From Sulfuriferula multivorans (GTDB lineage Bacteria; Pseudomonadota; Gammaproteobacteria; Burkholderiales; Sulfuriferulaceae), in the NCBI RefSeq assembly GCF_003851125.1, contig NZ_BGOW01000002.1:62001-126000 (forward strand): DNA of 64,000 nucleotides. Direction: 5' to 3'. Shown one piece after another: positions 37,090-46,932 of the stretch (within the stretch, counting starts at the first letter, position 1; every line of letters begins with the position of its first letter). The position numbers and the translations under genes were made by a program. A model generated the notes under the pieces. It saw only the letters and a list, made by a program, of their open reading frames with translations. It had not been told where the DNA came from and ran no database searches.

Positions 37090-37779
37090 TCAGTCACGAT
37101 TGCCGGAAAATGCCATCAGCAAATTCAGCAGATTGACAAAGATGTTGTAGATATCCAGGTAAAGCGCCAGCGTCGCCATCACGTAGTTGGTCTCGCCGCC
37201 ATTCACTATCCGGCTCACGTCATACAATATATAACCCGAGAAAATCATGATGGCAATGGCCGAAATCGCCAACGATGCGGCCGGTATATGGAAGAAAGCG
37301 TTTGCCAGCGAAGCGATCACCAGCATCACCAGTCCCACGAACAGGAACTTGCCCATGAAGCTGAAATCTTTCTTGGTCACCGTGGCGATGCCGGCGAGCG
37401 TGAAGAAAATCACGCCCGTTCCACCCGCAGCCATGCCGATCAGTTGCGCGCCGTTCCGGAAGTGCAGCGCCGCCTGGAGTATCGGGCCCAGCATCAAGCC
37501 GAACAGGAAAGTCACGCCCAGCAGCAGCATCACGCCCAGGCTATTGTTGCGGTTCTTCTGGATGCCGTAGAACATGCCGAACATCACGGCCAGCATGCCG
37601 ACCATGGACAGCACCGGATGCACCGCCATGAAGGAAAAATTCAGGCTCAGGCCCATCCACGCGCCGATCACAGTCGGGATCATGGTCAGGCTCAGCATCA
37701 TGTAGGTGTTGCGCAGGACTTTGTTTTGCGCCAGCGCCAGTTGCGTGGACTGGCTGTTCATTTGCAGATCGGGTTGCAT
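37090..37779 (-). CDS. Bax inhibitor-1/YccA family membrane protein
   Basis: 229 residues with seven hydrophobic segments and the BI-1 pattern: VLRNTYMMLSLTMIPTVIGA at the first helix, ILYDVSRIVNGGETNYVMAT and LYLDIYNIFVNLLNLL at the end. Bacterial members include YccA, which modulates the FtsH protease, and pH-sensing Ca2+-leak proteins; no particular role can be assigned. A GGTG stretch precedes the ATG. It is divergent from mutS and followed by a strong terminator. Confidence 0.92.
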   Translation of the reverse strand: MQPDLQMNSQSTQLALAQNKVLRNTYMMLSLTMIPTVIGAWMGLSLNFSFMAVHPVLSMVGMLAVMFGMFYGIQKNRNNSLGVMLLLGVTFLFGLMLGPILQAALHFRNGAQLIGMAAGGTGVIFFTLAGIATVTKKDFSFMGKFLFVGLVMLVIASLANAFFHIPAASLAISAIAIMIFSGYILYDVSRIVNGGETNYVMATLALYLDIYNIFVNLLNLLMAFSGNRD

Positions 37780-37870
37780 GTTTCACCTCCGTTTATCAGT
37801 ACACACTGATACAGACTAGCCGACGTGGCATTAAGTTGCAAACACTATTAGGATCATGGCGCCGGCACGG

Positions 37871-37876
37871 TAAAAT
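37871..37876 (+). promoter_or_regulatory. -10-like TAAAAT abutting the mutS start
   Basis: TAAAAT lies immediately before one ATG (37877) and 6 nt before the next (37883). If it is the -10, transcription would begin at about 37883, giving a leaderless mutS mRNA starting with MNAPAAH. The -35 (TTAGGA) is weak. Confidence 0.4.
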
Positions 37877-40432
37877 ATGGCCATGAATGCACCCGCCGCC
37901 CATACCCCGATGATGCAGCAATACCTGCGCATCAAGGCTGAACACCCCGATATGCTGCTGTTTTACCGCATGGGGGATTTTTACGAACTGTTTTATGAGG
38001 ACGCCGCGCGCGCATCGCAGTTGCTGGGAATTACCCTGACCACGCGTGGCGCGTCGGCAGGTACGCCGATCAAAATGGCGGGGGTGCCATACCATGCGGC
38101 CGAGCAATATCTGGCGCGACTGGTGAAACTGGGGCTGTCTGTCGCCATCTGCGAACAGGTGGGCGACCCGGCGGCCAGCAAAGGCCCGGTGGAGCGGCGC
38201 GTGGCGCGGATTGTCACCCCAGGCACGCTGACCGATGCAGCGCTGCTCGACGACCATCGCGACAGCCTGTTGCTGTCGATATGCGCCGAGCGCGACACGC
38301 TGGGACTGGCGTGGCTGAACCTATCCAGCGGCAGCCTGCGGGTGGCTGAAATCCCCGCCGCGCAACTCGCGGCCGAACTGGAACGCATTCGCCCCGCCGA
38401 ACTGCTGGTGGCGGAAGGGTTTTCCCATCCTGCATTGGCGGCTTACCCGGCGTTGCGCACCCTGCCCGCCTGGCAGTTTGACAATGAACGCGCTGCCGAA
38501 CTACTTACCCGGCAATTCGGTACGCACGACCTGCAGGCATTCGTTTGCGAGCAGATGTCCGCAGCCATTACCGCCGCCGGCGCCTTGCTGCAATACGCGC
38601 AGGCCACCCAGCGCGGTGTGTTGCCGCATATCAATGGGCTGACGGTCGAAAGCCAAAGCGAATTCGTGTTGATGGATGCCGCCACCCGCCGCAATCTGGA
38701 AATCTCCGAAACCCTGCGCGGCGAGACCAGCCCCACCCTGCTGTCACTGCTCGACACCTGCGCCACCAGCATGGGATCGCGCCGGCTGCGCCACTGGCTG
38801 CACCATCCGCTGCGCGATCGCAGCGTATTGCAACTGCGCCAGGATGCGATCAGCCGCCTCGTGGATGATGCGCACGGCCGCAACCAATTGCACCGGCTAC
38901 TGCAAAACTGTGTGGATATCGAGCGCATCGGCGGCCGCATTGCGCTGGCCAGCGCACGCCCGCGTGATTTGTCCGGCCTGCGCGATACCCTGGCCTTGTT
39001 GCCGGAAATCGGCACTCAATTGGCGCAATGGGACAGCCCGCTGCTGGCAGCCGCCGCGACTGCCTGCACGCCGCAACACGCGATGCACGAACTTCTCGCC
39101 CGCGCCATCCGCCCGGAACCAGCCAGCATCATCCGCGAAGGCGGCGTGATTGCCGACGGCTACGATGCCGATCTGGACGAACTGCGCGGTCTGCAAACCC
39201 ACAGCGGCGAGTTCCTTATCGCTCTCGAAGCGCGCGAACGCGAACGCAGCGGCATCGCCAATCTCAAGGTCGAGTACAACAAGGTGCACGGCTTCTATAT
39301 CGAGGTGAGCCGCGCCCAGGCCGACAAGGTGCCGGACGATTACCGCCGCCGCCAGACGCTGAAAAACGCCGAACGCTATATCACGCCGGAACTGAAAGCC
39401 TTCGAGGACAAGGCGCTGTCGGCCTCCGAGCGCGCGCTGGCGCGGGAAAAACTGCTCTACGAAGCGCTGCTGCAGGCGCTGCTGCCCGGCCTGCCCGCGC
39501 TGCAGGCCCTGGCTGCCGCGCTGGCCGACCTGGACGTGCTGTGCAGCCTGGCGCAACACGCCCAGACGCTGGGCTACTGCGTACCGCAATTCACCGATGA
39601 AGCGGTGATCGAGATTTGCGGCGGACGCCATCCGGTGGTGGAGTCGCGCATCGACGACTTCATCCCCAACGACACGCTTCTGTCGCGCACGCGCCAGATG
39701 CTGCTGATTACCGGCCCCAACATGGGCGGCAAATCCACCTACATGCGCCAGACGGCGTTGATCGCGCTGCTCGCCTGCTGCGGCAGTTTTGTGCCGGCGG
39801 AGAGTGCGCGCATCGGACCAATCGACCAGATTTTTACCCGTATCGGCAGTTCGGATGACCTGGCCGGCGGGCGTTCCACCTTCATGGTGGAAATGACCGA
39901 GACCGCACATATCCTGAACAACGCCACCGACAACAGCCTGGTGCTGCTCGATGAAATCGGACGCGGCACCTCCACCTTTGACGGCCTTGCGCTGGCCTGG
40001 GCGGTGGCACGCCAGCTGGCGGAAAAAACCCGCGCCTACACCCTGTTCGCCACGCATTATTTCGAGCTCACCCGGCTGCCGCTGGAATGGCGCCAGATCG
40101 TCAACGTGCACGTCGAAGCCGTCGAACACAAGGACCGGATCGTGTTTCTGCACAGCGTGAAAGAAGGCCCGGCGAGCCAGAGTTACGGCCTGCAGGTAGC
40201 GGCGCTGGCGGGCGTGCCGGGCAGCGTCATCCAGGCCGCGCGCAGGCATCTGGTGACGCTGGAACAGGGCGCCACGCGCAACGACCTGCAGCCCGACCTG
40301 TTCGCCGCAGCCGAGCTTAAAACCGCAGCGCACCCGGTGCTGACGCAGCTGGCGCAGATTGAACCGGACAGCCTGAGCCCGAAGGCTGCGCTGGAGGCGC
40401 TCTATCAGCTCAAAAGCCTGCTGGCCGAGTAA
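37877..40432 (+). CDS. mutS: DNA mismatch repair protein MutS
   Basis: 851 residues, full length. Mismatch-binding domain I with [17 protein letters not shown] (Phe-x-Glu), connector, lever and clamp domains, then the ATPase with Walker [14 protein letters not shown], Walker [17 protein letters not shown] and [11 protein letters not shown]. The C-terminal helix-turn-helix dimer region is present. It recognises base mismatches and recruits MutL. The start may be 37883 rather than 37877 (see the promoter note). Monocistronic; no linked mutL. Confidence 0.97.
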   Translation: MAMNAPAAHTPMMQQYLRIKAEHPDMLLFYRMGDFYELFYEDAARASQLLGITLTTRGASAGTPIKMAGVPYHAAEQYLARLVKLGLSVAICEQVGDPAASKGPVERRVARIVTPGTLTDAALLDDHRDSLLLSICAERDTLGLAWLNLSSGSLRVAEIPAAQLAAELERIRPAELLVAEGFSHPALAAYPALRTLPAWQFDNERAAELLTRQFGTHDLQAFVCEQMSAAITAAGALLQYAQATQRGVLPHINGLTVESQSEFVLMDAATRRNLEISETLRGETSPTLLSLLDTCATSMGSRRLRHWLHHPLRDRSVLQLRQDAISRLVDDAHGRNQLHRLLQNCVDIERIGGRIALASARPRDLSGLRDTLALLPEIGTQLAQWDSPLLAAAATACTPQHAMHELLARAIRPEPASIIREGGVIADGYDADLDELRGLQTHSGEFLIALEARERERSGIANLKVEYNKVHGFYIEVSRAQADKVPDDYRRRQTLKNAERYITPELKAFEDKALSASERALAREKLLYEALLQALLPGLPALQALAAALADLDVLCSLAQHAQTLGYCVPQFTDEAVIEICGGRHPVVESRIDDFIPNDTLLSRTRQMLLITGPNMGGKSTYMRQTALIALLACCGSFVPAESARIGPIDQIFTRIGSSDDLAGGRSTFMVEMTETAHILNNATDNSLVLLDEIGRGTSTFDGLALAWAVARQLAEKTRAYTLFATHYFELTRLPLEWRQIVNVHVEAVEHKDRIVFLHSVKEGPASQSYGLQVAALAGVPGSVIQAARRHLVTLEQGATRNDLQPDLFAAAELKTAAHPVLTQLAQIEPDSLSPKAALEALYQLKSLLAE

Positions 40433-40437
40433 TCTCC

Positions 40438-41715
40438 TCAGCGCGGCATCGGCGCTGCACCCTCCGCATCCGCATCCGCATCGATGGGCCACAAGGTATG
40501 CGTATCCAGCAGCAGCCGGTAGCGGGCTTCAGCCGCGTCCAGACGGGCACTGATGGCGGCAAGCTGGGCCTCCTGCATCTGGCGGCGCGCAGTCAGCACA
40601 TCGGACAGACCGCTCTCGCCCATGCTGTAGGCCCGGGCAATCAGATCCGCGTTATTGCGCATGGCGGTTGCCGCTTGCTCCGCTGCCTGCCATGCCTGAT
40701 AGGCAGACTGTGCAGTCAGCCAGCTGTTTGCGGTTTCCGTTTTGACTTTGGTCAGCACGCCGGCTTCTCGCTCTGCCGCCACTTCGCTACTCGCCAGCGC
40801 GCTCGCCTGGCTGGCAGCACGCCCCGCGCCCGGCAGCGGAATCGTCACATTCACGCCGATCAGCCGCTCAGCTCCACCGCGTTCCGAGCCGTAACGGATG
40901 CCCACGGCAGGATCCGGCAATCGGTCGGCCTCACTGCGTGCCAGCAGCAGGCGGCTGTGTTCGGTCTCGCCGCGCGCCAGGGATAGTTCATGATTATCCG
41001 CCAGCACCAGTTGCTGCCAGTAATCGAGACCTTCGCTCACCGGTATGGGTTGCGGCAGCACAGGCGCCGCAGGCAGCGGAATGGAAGGGTAGCGCTGGGT
41101 CAACTCATTCGCAGCAATGGTTGCGCGCTGGTGCGCCAGGGCGAGCTGCGCCTCGGCCTGGGACAATGCCGCCTGGGCCTGCAACTGTTCCAGCCGGGCA
41201 GCATCTCCCGCCTTGATGCGCTTTTCCACCACGGCGAGCTGATCGCGCAACAGTCCGACCTGGGTCTGCCACTGTTTTTCCTGGTTGAACTCACGCAACC
41301 AGACGAACCAGGACTTTAGCAACATGCGCCCTGATTCATGCAGCGCATCGCCATAAACCACGCGCGCCTGGGACATGCCTTGATCGCCCAGCTCGCCGTC
41401 TATGCGGGATTTCCCCGGCAGGCGCAGGCTGCGTTCCAGCCCCACGCTCCATTCGGAAAACTGTTCCGAAGGCACATTCACTTGGCGCTGCGCGGCATCA
41501 ACGCGCACATTGGTTTCGTAGCTGCCGGCGCGCAAACGGCTGCGATCGGCTGACGCCACGCCAATGCTGGTACGCGCGGCGCGCACCATGGGGGTGTTTT
41601 CCAAGGCCTTTCTTACCTCGAACAAGGGTGGCAAGTCGGGGTAATTCTGAAAGGTTTGCGCCACAGATGAAAAGGGTAGCGCTGCAATCAGCACAGCCAG
41701 TAAATACGGTTTCAT
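40438..41715 (-). CDS. czcC: TolC-family outer-membrane channel of the RND metal-efflux operon
   Basis: 425 residues with a signal peptide ending SSVAQ and two outer-membrane efflux (OEP) repeats rich in heptads (AARLEQLQAQAALSQAEAQL; LIARAYSMGESGLSDVLTAR). It forms the exit duct for the RND pump encoded just upstream. Its ATG overlaps the DUF3240 stop (ATGA). The acidic C-terminus DADADAEGAAP is unusual. Last gene of the operon. The czc name denotes the family, not the metal. Confidence 0.88.
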   Translation of the reverse strand: MKPYLLAVLIAALPFSSVAQTFQNYPDLPPLFEVRKALENTPMVRAARTSIGVASADRSRLRAGSYETNVRVDAAQRQVNVPSEQFSEWSVGLERSLRLPGKSRIDGELGDQGMSQARVVYGDALHESGRMLLKSWFVWLREFNQEKQWQTQVGLLRDQLAVVEKRIKAGDAARLEQLQAQAALSQAEAQLALAHQRATIAANELTQRYPSIPLPAAPVLPQPIPVSEGLDYWQQLVLADNHELSLARGETEHSRLLLARSEADRLPDPAVGIRYGSERGGAERLIGVNVTIPLPGAGRAASQASALASSEVAAEREAGVLTKVKTETANSWLTAQSAYQAWQAAEQAATAMRNNADLIARAYSMGESGLSDVLTARRQMQEAQLAAISARLDAAEARYRLLLDTHTLWPIDADADAEGAAPMPR

Positions 41716-42023
41716 ACAAATCTCCCGAATTCTTGCACATCCATCATCCAGTAAGCCACTTCCGGATGCGGCCAGTTGGCTTTCAACAATGCCAGCAACT
41801 GCACGGCGTCGGCATGCTGCATCACCGTATCAATGCGGACGCGCCGGGCGCGGCCGCGCACCTCCTCAGCTGCTGTGGTAATCATCTGCGATTGCCCATG
41901 ACCGCTGACTTCCATGCTGGTAAAGCCGCTTACCCATTCGGGGTGTTCCAGCAGGGTATCGAGCACCGCTTCTTCCAGCGCCACGGGCAGGATCAGGGTG
42001 AGTTGGGTATAGGTATTGCTCAT
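41712..42023 (-). CDS. DUF3240 protein within the RND operon
   Basis: 103 residues, cytoplasmic, alpha/beta, matching the DUF3240 family (PII-like fold): TQLTLILPVALEEAVLDTLL and RVRIDTVMQHADAVQLLALL. It overlaps the pump gene before it and the TolC gene after it by 4 nt each, so it is tightly coupled to the efflux system. Members recur in heavy-metal RND operons of betaproteobacteria; a metal-sensing or regulatory role is inferred from this position and fold. Confidence 0.85.
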   Translation of the reverse strand: MSNTYTQLTLILPVALEEAVLDTLLEHPEWVSGFTSMEVSGHGQSQMITTAAEEVRGRARRVRIDTVMQHADAVQLLALLKANWPHPEVAYWMMDVQEFGRFV

Positions 42024-45000
42024 GTGAGTTTCTCCGTGCGCGCAACGCCGAAGCGCCGATAAAGGATGGGCAGCAGCACCAGGGTGAGCAACGTGGAAGT
42101 GACCAGTCCGCCGATCACCACGATGGCGAGCGGCTTCTGGATTTCCGACCCCGGCCCGCTGGCGAACAACAGGGGCACCAGGCCGAAGGCGGCGATCATC
42201 GCAGTCATCAGCACCGGGCGCAGGCGGCGCCGCGCGCCCTCCACCACCACGTCATTCAGCGCCATGCCCTCACTGAGCAGCTGATTGAAATAAGTCACCA
42301 GCACCACGCCGTTCAATACGGCGATACCCAGCAGCGCGATGAAACCCACCGATGCCGGTACCGACATGTATTGCCCGGAAAGCCATAGCGCGAACACGCC
42401 GCCGATCAGCGCAAACGGCACGTTGGTCAGCACCAGCAACGCCTGCCGCACCGAACGGAAGGTAGCGAACAACAACAGGAAAATCGCCCCCAGCGCGACC
42501 GGCACGACAATGCCCAGCCGTTTGGCAGCGCGCTGCTGATTCTCGAACTGGCCGCCCCACACCGTGGTGTAACCGCTAGGCAGCTTGATCTTGGCGGCCA
42601 CTGCCTGCTTGGCGTCATCCACAAAACCGACCAGATCACGGCCGCGCACGTTGGCCTGCACAACAACAAAACGTGCGCCGTTTTCGCGATCCATCTTGAC
42701 CGGCCCGTCGGTATGGCGCAGCTGTGCCACGTCACTCAGTGGAATGCTGCGGCCATCCGGCAAGGTCAGCCGCAGCGACTCGAACAGCGCCGGAGAGGCG
42801 CGCACGTCCTCTGCTCCCCGCAATACCAGCGGCGTACGGCGCACGCCTTCCAGCACAATACCCAGCTGTTTACCTTCGAGCTGGATGCGCAGGTCGTTCT
42901 GAATATCGTCCGCATTAAGACCGAAGCGTCCGGCCGCCAGACGATCCACCTTGATTTGCAGGAATTGCACGCCTTCGTTCTTGGTCGTGATTACATCCTG
43001 CGCACCGGGGATGGTTTTCAGCACGCCCTCAACCTCGCCTGCCAGACGATTCAGCGTGTCAAGATCAGGGCCGAAAATCTTCACTGCGAGGTCGCCGCGC
43101 ACACCGGTCAGCATCTCCGATACGCGCATTTCAATCGGCTGGGTAAACGCGATGTTGATGCCGGGGAAATCCTGCATGACCTTGCGTATCTGGTCGGTGA
43201 GCCACTCCTTGTCCGGCTTGCGCCATTGATCGCGCGGCTTCAGAACCAGGAACGTATCGGTCTCGTTAAGTCCCATCGGGTCCAGACCCAGTTCGTCCGA
43301 GCCGGAACGCGCCACGATTCCCTTCACTTCCGGCACGCGCGCCATGATCGCCCGCTCCACGCGCAGGTCGGTGTCCACGGTCTGCTCCAGACTGATGGAA
43401 GGCAGTTTCTGCAGTTGCAGAATGAGGTCGCCCTCGTCCATCACCGGCATGAAGGTCTTGCCGATCAGCGTGTAGACGCCGACCGTCGCCAGCAATGCAA
43501 CCAGCGCCACGCCAATGACGATTCTGGCATGCGCCAGCGACCAGTCCAGACTCGGCCGGTACATCGCCATGGCTTTACGCACCAGCCAGGGATCCTTGTG
43601 GGCTCCCTGCTTGAGCAGCCAGGACGCCAGCACCGGGATCACGGTGAGCGACAACAATAATGAGGCGGACAGCGCAAACACGATGGTCAGGGCCACCGGT
43701 ACAAACAGTTTGCCTTCCAGGCCCTGCAGGGTGAGCAGCGGGAAAAACACGATAATGATGATGAAAATACCCGAAGCCACCGGCGTCACCACTTCGCGCA
43801 CCGCGCGATAGATCACATGCAGCTTGGGCAGTTTTTTCGCGGCGCTATCATGGGCCAGATGGGTGACAATGTTTTCCACCACCACCACGGCGGCATCCAC
43901 CAGCATGCCGATGGCGATGGACAAGCCACCCAGGCTCATCAGGTTGGCCGACATGCCGAACTGGCGCATGAGGATGAAAGTGGCCAGTGCCGCCAGCGGC
44001 AACACCATCGCCACGACGACAGCCGCCCTGAGGTTGCCCAGGAACAGCACCAGCAGAATCAGCACCAGGATAATGGCTTCGCCAAGCGCATCGGATACCG
44101 TGGAGATGGCGCGCTCCACCAGACTGCCGCGATCATAAAACACCCGGATTTTGACGCCGGCAGGCAGGGTTTTTTCGATCTCGGCCAGTTTCGCGCGTAC
44201 CCCCTGCACAACCTGTTGCGCATTGGCACCGCGCAGCCCCAGCACCAGACCTTCCGCCGCTTCACCCTTGCCGTCCTTGGTTACCGCGCCATAACGCGTC
44301 AGGCTGCCGATGCGCACAGTGGCGACGTCGCCAACGCGTACCGGGATACCGTCACGGTTCGTGACGACGATATTGCGCACATCATCCAGCGTCTTGATGG
44401 CGCCCTCCACCCGCACCACCAGCACTTCCTCGCCCGCCCTCAGGCGTCCGGCACCGTCGTTGCGGTTGTTCATCTCCAGTGCCTGTTGCAGATCGGACAA
44501 GCGCACGCCGCGTGCGGCGAGTTGCGCGTTATCCGGCGCCACCTCAAAAGTGCGCACCAGACCGCCCAGTGTATTGACGTCCGCCACGCCGGGCAGGGTG
44601 CGCAGTTGCGGACGTATCACCCAATCCAGCAACGAGCGACGCTCGGCGAGCGAGAGCTTGCCGCCTTCCACCGTAAACATGTACATCTCACCCAGCGGCG
44701 TAGTGATCGGCGCCAGGCCGCCGGTCGTCCCGACTGGCAGACTGGCCTGGACATTGCCCAAGCGCTCCGCCACCTGCTGGCGCGCCCAGTAAATGTCGGT
44801 GCCATCCTCGAAATCAATGGTGATATCCGCCAGCGCATACTTGGAAATGGAGCGCAACATATGCTGTTTGGGAATGCCCAGCATTTCCGTTTCGATGGGC
44901 GCAACAATCCGCGCCTCCACCTCTTCCGGGGTCATGCCGGGCGCCTTCATGATCAACTTCACCTGGGTCGTGGATACATCGGGAAAAGCGTCGATCGGCA

Positions 45001-45100
45001 GGTTCTTGAACGCCACGGCGCCCGCACCGATCAGCAGCAACGTGAGCACCGCGACCAGCAGGCGCTGGGTCAGCGAAAATTCGACGAGTTTGTTTAGCAT
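42020..45100 (-). CDS. czcA: Heavy-metal RND efflux pump (CzcA/CusA family)
   Basis: 1026 residues with twelve membrane segments and two large periplasmic loops. It begins LVEFSLTQRLLVAVLTLLLI and includes PDVSTTQVKLIMKAPGMTPE. The transmembrane-4 signature reads AIGMLVDAAVVVVEN, closer to the CusA-type (HME4) than to the CzcA-type DFGxxVDGxVVMVEN. Yet the periplasmic segment after MDEGDL reads ILQLQKLPSIS and lacks the Met at the first copper-ligand position of CusA. The metal is therefore open. The start lies 1 nt after the adaptor stop. Confidence 0.92.
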   Translation of the reverse strand: MLNKLVEFSLTQRLLVAVLTLLLIGAGAVAFKNLPIDAFPDVSTTQVKLIMKAPGMTPEEVEARIVAPIETEMLGIPKQHMLRSISKYALADITIDFEDGTDIYWARQQVAERLGNVQASLPVGTTGGLAPITTPLGEMYMFTVEGGKLSLAERRSLLDWVIRPQLRTLPGVADVNTLGGLVRTFEVAPDNAQLAARGVRLSDLQQALEMNNRNDGAGRLRAGEEVLVVRVEGAIKTLDDVRNIVVTNRDGIPVRVGDVATVRIGSLTRYGAVTKDGKGEAAEGLVLGLRGANAQQVVQGVRAKLAEIEKTLPAGVKIRVFYDRGSLVERAISTVSDALGEAIILVLILLVLFLGNLRAAVVVAMVLPLAALATFILMRQFGMSANLMSLGGLSIAIGMLVDAAVVVVENIVTHLAHDSAAKKLPKLHVIYRAVREVVTPVASGIFIIIIVFFPLLTLQGLEGKLFVPVALTIVFALSASLLLSLTVIPVLASWLLKQGAHKDPWLVRKAMAMYRPSLDWSLAHARIVIGVALVALLATVGVYTLIGKTFMPVMDEGDLILQLQKLPSISLEQTVDTDLRVERAIMARVPEVKGIVARSGSDELGLDPMGLNETDTFLVLKPRDQWRKPDKEWLTDQIRKVMQDFPGINIAFTQPIEMRVSEMLTGVRGDLAVKIFGPDLDTLNRLAGEVEGVLKTIPGAQDVITTKNEGVQFLQIKVDRLAAGRFGLNADDIQNDLRIQLEGKQLGIVLEGVRRTPLVLRGAEDVRASPALFESLRLTLPDGRSIPLSDVAQLRHTDGPVKMDRENGARFVVVQANVRGRDLVGFVDDAKQAVAAKIKLPSGYTTVWGGQFENQQRAAKRLGIVVPVALGAIFLLLFATFRSVRQALLVLTNVPFALIGGVFALWLSGQYMSVPASVGFIALLGIAVLNGVVLVTYFNQLLSEGMALNDVVVEGARRRLRPVLMTAMIAAFGLVPLLFASGPGSEIQKPLAIVVIGGLVTSTLLTLVLLPILYRRFGVARTEKLT

Positions 45101-45101
45101 C

Positions 45102-46196
45102 TCATTCTCCGCCTTCCCCGCCTATTCCCATCCATACCGCCTTGACTTGCGCGACACCTTGCACCGCGACTTGCGCGCCGTTCTTGAGTGCGCCTTCTAC
45201 CCGCGCGGTATCGCCGCTTTGTCCAAGCACCCTGACCGCTACCGGGGTGAAGCCCTGGGCACTCCGCACGAATACATAGGATTTACCTTGCTGCATGGCG
45301 ACCGCGGCTGCCGGAACCTGCCAACCGCTCGCTGCGCTCTGCGCAATACGCGCCTCTACCGCCTGACCCGCCATCAGTCCATTCAGATCGCCGCGCACTT
45401 CGACGCGCACGCTCACGGTCTGACTCGTCGACGCTGCACGCGCCACCGACAGCACACTGCCCCTCGCATTTCTGCCGCTGAGCGTAACCACCTCACCCGG
45501 CCGAATGGCGGCGGCATCCTTGGCGGGGACGCTGATCTCCAGCCAGAGCGGGTCCAGTTTCGCCACCTTGAACAGCGCTGTGGCGGAGTCGACACGCTGA
45601 CCCGGGGTAGCCGTCACCTCCAGAACCACACCGGAAATCGGCGCCACCAAAGTGATTTCCGCGCTCGTCGCGTGCCCGGCTTCCATCTGCCGAACCAGAC
45701 TCTCCGGCACACCCAGCATACGCAGCGACTGGCGCTGTTCGACCAGCATCGCATTGGCGCCCAGATAAGCTGCACGCGTCGCCTGCTGGCGTGCGGCAGA
45801 AATAATGCCGTCGGCCAGTAACTGGTCGTCGCGCTTCAGATTTTGTCGTGCGAGTTGCGCCTGGACGGCGGCCTGTACCAGATTGCGCTGCGCTTCGGCA
45901 AGGCCGGGACTGGCAAGTCGCGCCAGCGGTTGACCGGCCTTGACGGTGTCGTTGCTGGCGACCAGTACGCTGCTCACCAACCCCATCATGGGTGCAGCCA
46001 CCACGCGCATCTGACCGGCAGGCACACTCACCGTGGCCGGATAGGGTACGCCCTGCGTGTTGGCTGCGACGCTGACAGCCGCTGTTCGGATACCCAGGGT
46101 TTGCAGCTGCGCCGCACTCATGACGATATTGTTCGCGGCGTGCGCCGTCAGCGCGAATGCCAGGCACAGGCCGGCCGCCAAATATTGGAATTTCAT
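45102..46196 (-). CDS. czcB: Periplasmic adaptor of the RND metal-efflux pump
   Basis: 364 residues from the ATG at 46196 (AAGGA 6 nt upstream). Signal peptide ending TAHA, then hairpin, barrel-sandwich and beta-barrel domains: VVAAPMMGLVSSVLVASNDTV, KAGQPLARLASPGLAEAQRN, EITLVAPISGVVLEVTATPG. It links the pump to the TolC channel. No N-terminal His-rich metal domain as in CzcB is present. Confidence 0.9.
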   Translation of the reverse strand: MKFQYLAAGLCLAFALTAHAANNIVMSAAQLQTLGIRTAAVSVAANTQGVPYPATVSVPAGQMRVVAAPMMGLVSSVLVASNDTVKAGQPLARLASPGLAEAQRNLVQAAVQAQLARQNLKRDDQLLADGIISAARQQATRAAYLGANAMLVEQRQSLRMLGVPESLVRQMEAGHATSAEITLVAPISGVVLEVTATPGQRVDSATALFKVAKLDPLWLEISVPAKDAAAIRPGEVVTLSGRNARGSVLSVARAASTSQTVSVRVEVRGDLNGLMAGQAVEARIAQSAASGWQVPAAAVAMQQGKSYVFVRSAQGFTPVAVRVLGQSGDTARVEGALKNGAQVAVQGVAQVKAVWMGIGGEGGE

Positions 46197-46284
46197 GTTA
46201 GTCCTTTGATGATGTGGCAATACGACACGCGCAGGCGCGTCAAATCAATTTGAAAAAATACGAACGCAAGGCGCCCTGAATTGA

Positions 46285-46698
46285 TTAGCCGAGATGTGCG
46301 CCAGGCGGCGCATGAGGGGGAGGGAGCAAATATAAACCAGAGGGATGGGGCGCAATTTCCGCCAAAAACGGAAAGGATGGGGGTGCAGTGGCCCGAGGCA
46401 AGGTGAAGGCCGCCGCGACGACTCCCAGTATGGGCGAGCTAACGGCCATTTCGCCCTTGTCATCCTTGTCGTTCTTGCCGGCGCTCTCCATGCCGATGGC
46501 AGTCGATTCATCTGCATGCAAATGCAGCTGATGTACCCCGGCGTCCAACTTGTTATGCGTCTGCTCGAGTTCCAGCCCATCGATGTGTATCTTGTGCGGC
46601 ATTGAAAATTCAAGCACATGGGCGTGCAGCAACGGCGCAACGCCTTGCAGCAGCGCGAGCAACATGACCAGGATGAAGTTATTCCACGAACGAGACAT
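46285..46698 (-). CDS. Small exported His/Met-rich protein opening the RND operon
   Basis: 137 residues. A hydrophobic N-terminal signal (FILVMLLALLQGVAPLL) is followed by a periplasmic part with HAHVLEFSMPHKIHIDG and HQLHLHADESTAIGMES, then a Pro-rich tail with PPPHAPPGAHLG. Histidines suggest metal binding. CzcI-type small periplasmic proteins occupy the same place in czc operons, but I see no clear sequence match. No ribosome site is visible; a promoter lies directly upstream. Confidence 0.7.
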   Translation of the reverse strand: MSRSWNNFILVMLLALLQGVAPLLHAHVLEFSMPHKIHIDGLELEQTHNKLDAGVHQLHLHADESTAIGMESAGKNDKDDKGEMAVSSPILGVVAAAFTLPRATAPPSFPFLAEIAPHPSGLYLLPPPHAPPGAHLG

Positions 46699-46705
46699 GG
46701 TCTAA

Positions 46706-46734
46706 ATAATAAGTTACTTGTTTACGAATCACAA
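46706..46734 (-). promoter_or_regulatory. Promoter of the RND operon
   Basis: Minus strand: TTGTGA (46734-46729), 17-bp spacer, TATTAT (46711-46706), then 7 nt to the ATG at 46698. The spacing predicts transcription from about the start codon. No regulator gene adjoins. Confidence 0.55.
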
Positions 46735-46932
46735 GAAATAATTTATCCGATGGAGATTACGGCCAGAAGACATGCCCTTCTCCCAATTTAGAGGATGCTG
46801 GACCACTACCGATGTGCTGCAAGAACTTCCCTGGAAGCCTGTTTGCGCCCTGGCTTCAGGGTGGTGTAATCGTTGCGCAAGACGCTAGGGAGACATCAGT
46901 TCAGCCCTCTGCAATCTCGTCCGTGTTGTCTT

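Noticed and set aside
38897-40492. 531-codon open frame on the strand opposite mutS
   Set aside because: It mirrors the mutS codon pattern in GC-rich DNA, is rich in Arg/Gln/His/Gly, lacks a ribosome site and contains no recognisable domain.
43817-45097. 426-codon open frame opposite the RND pump gene (with a second one at 42713-43660)
   Set aside because: Composition is dominated by His, Gln and Arg, as expected for antisense frames; the pump on the other strand is certain.
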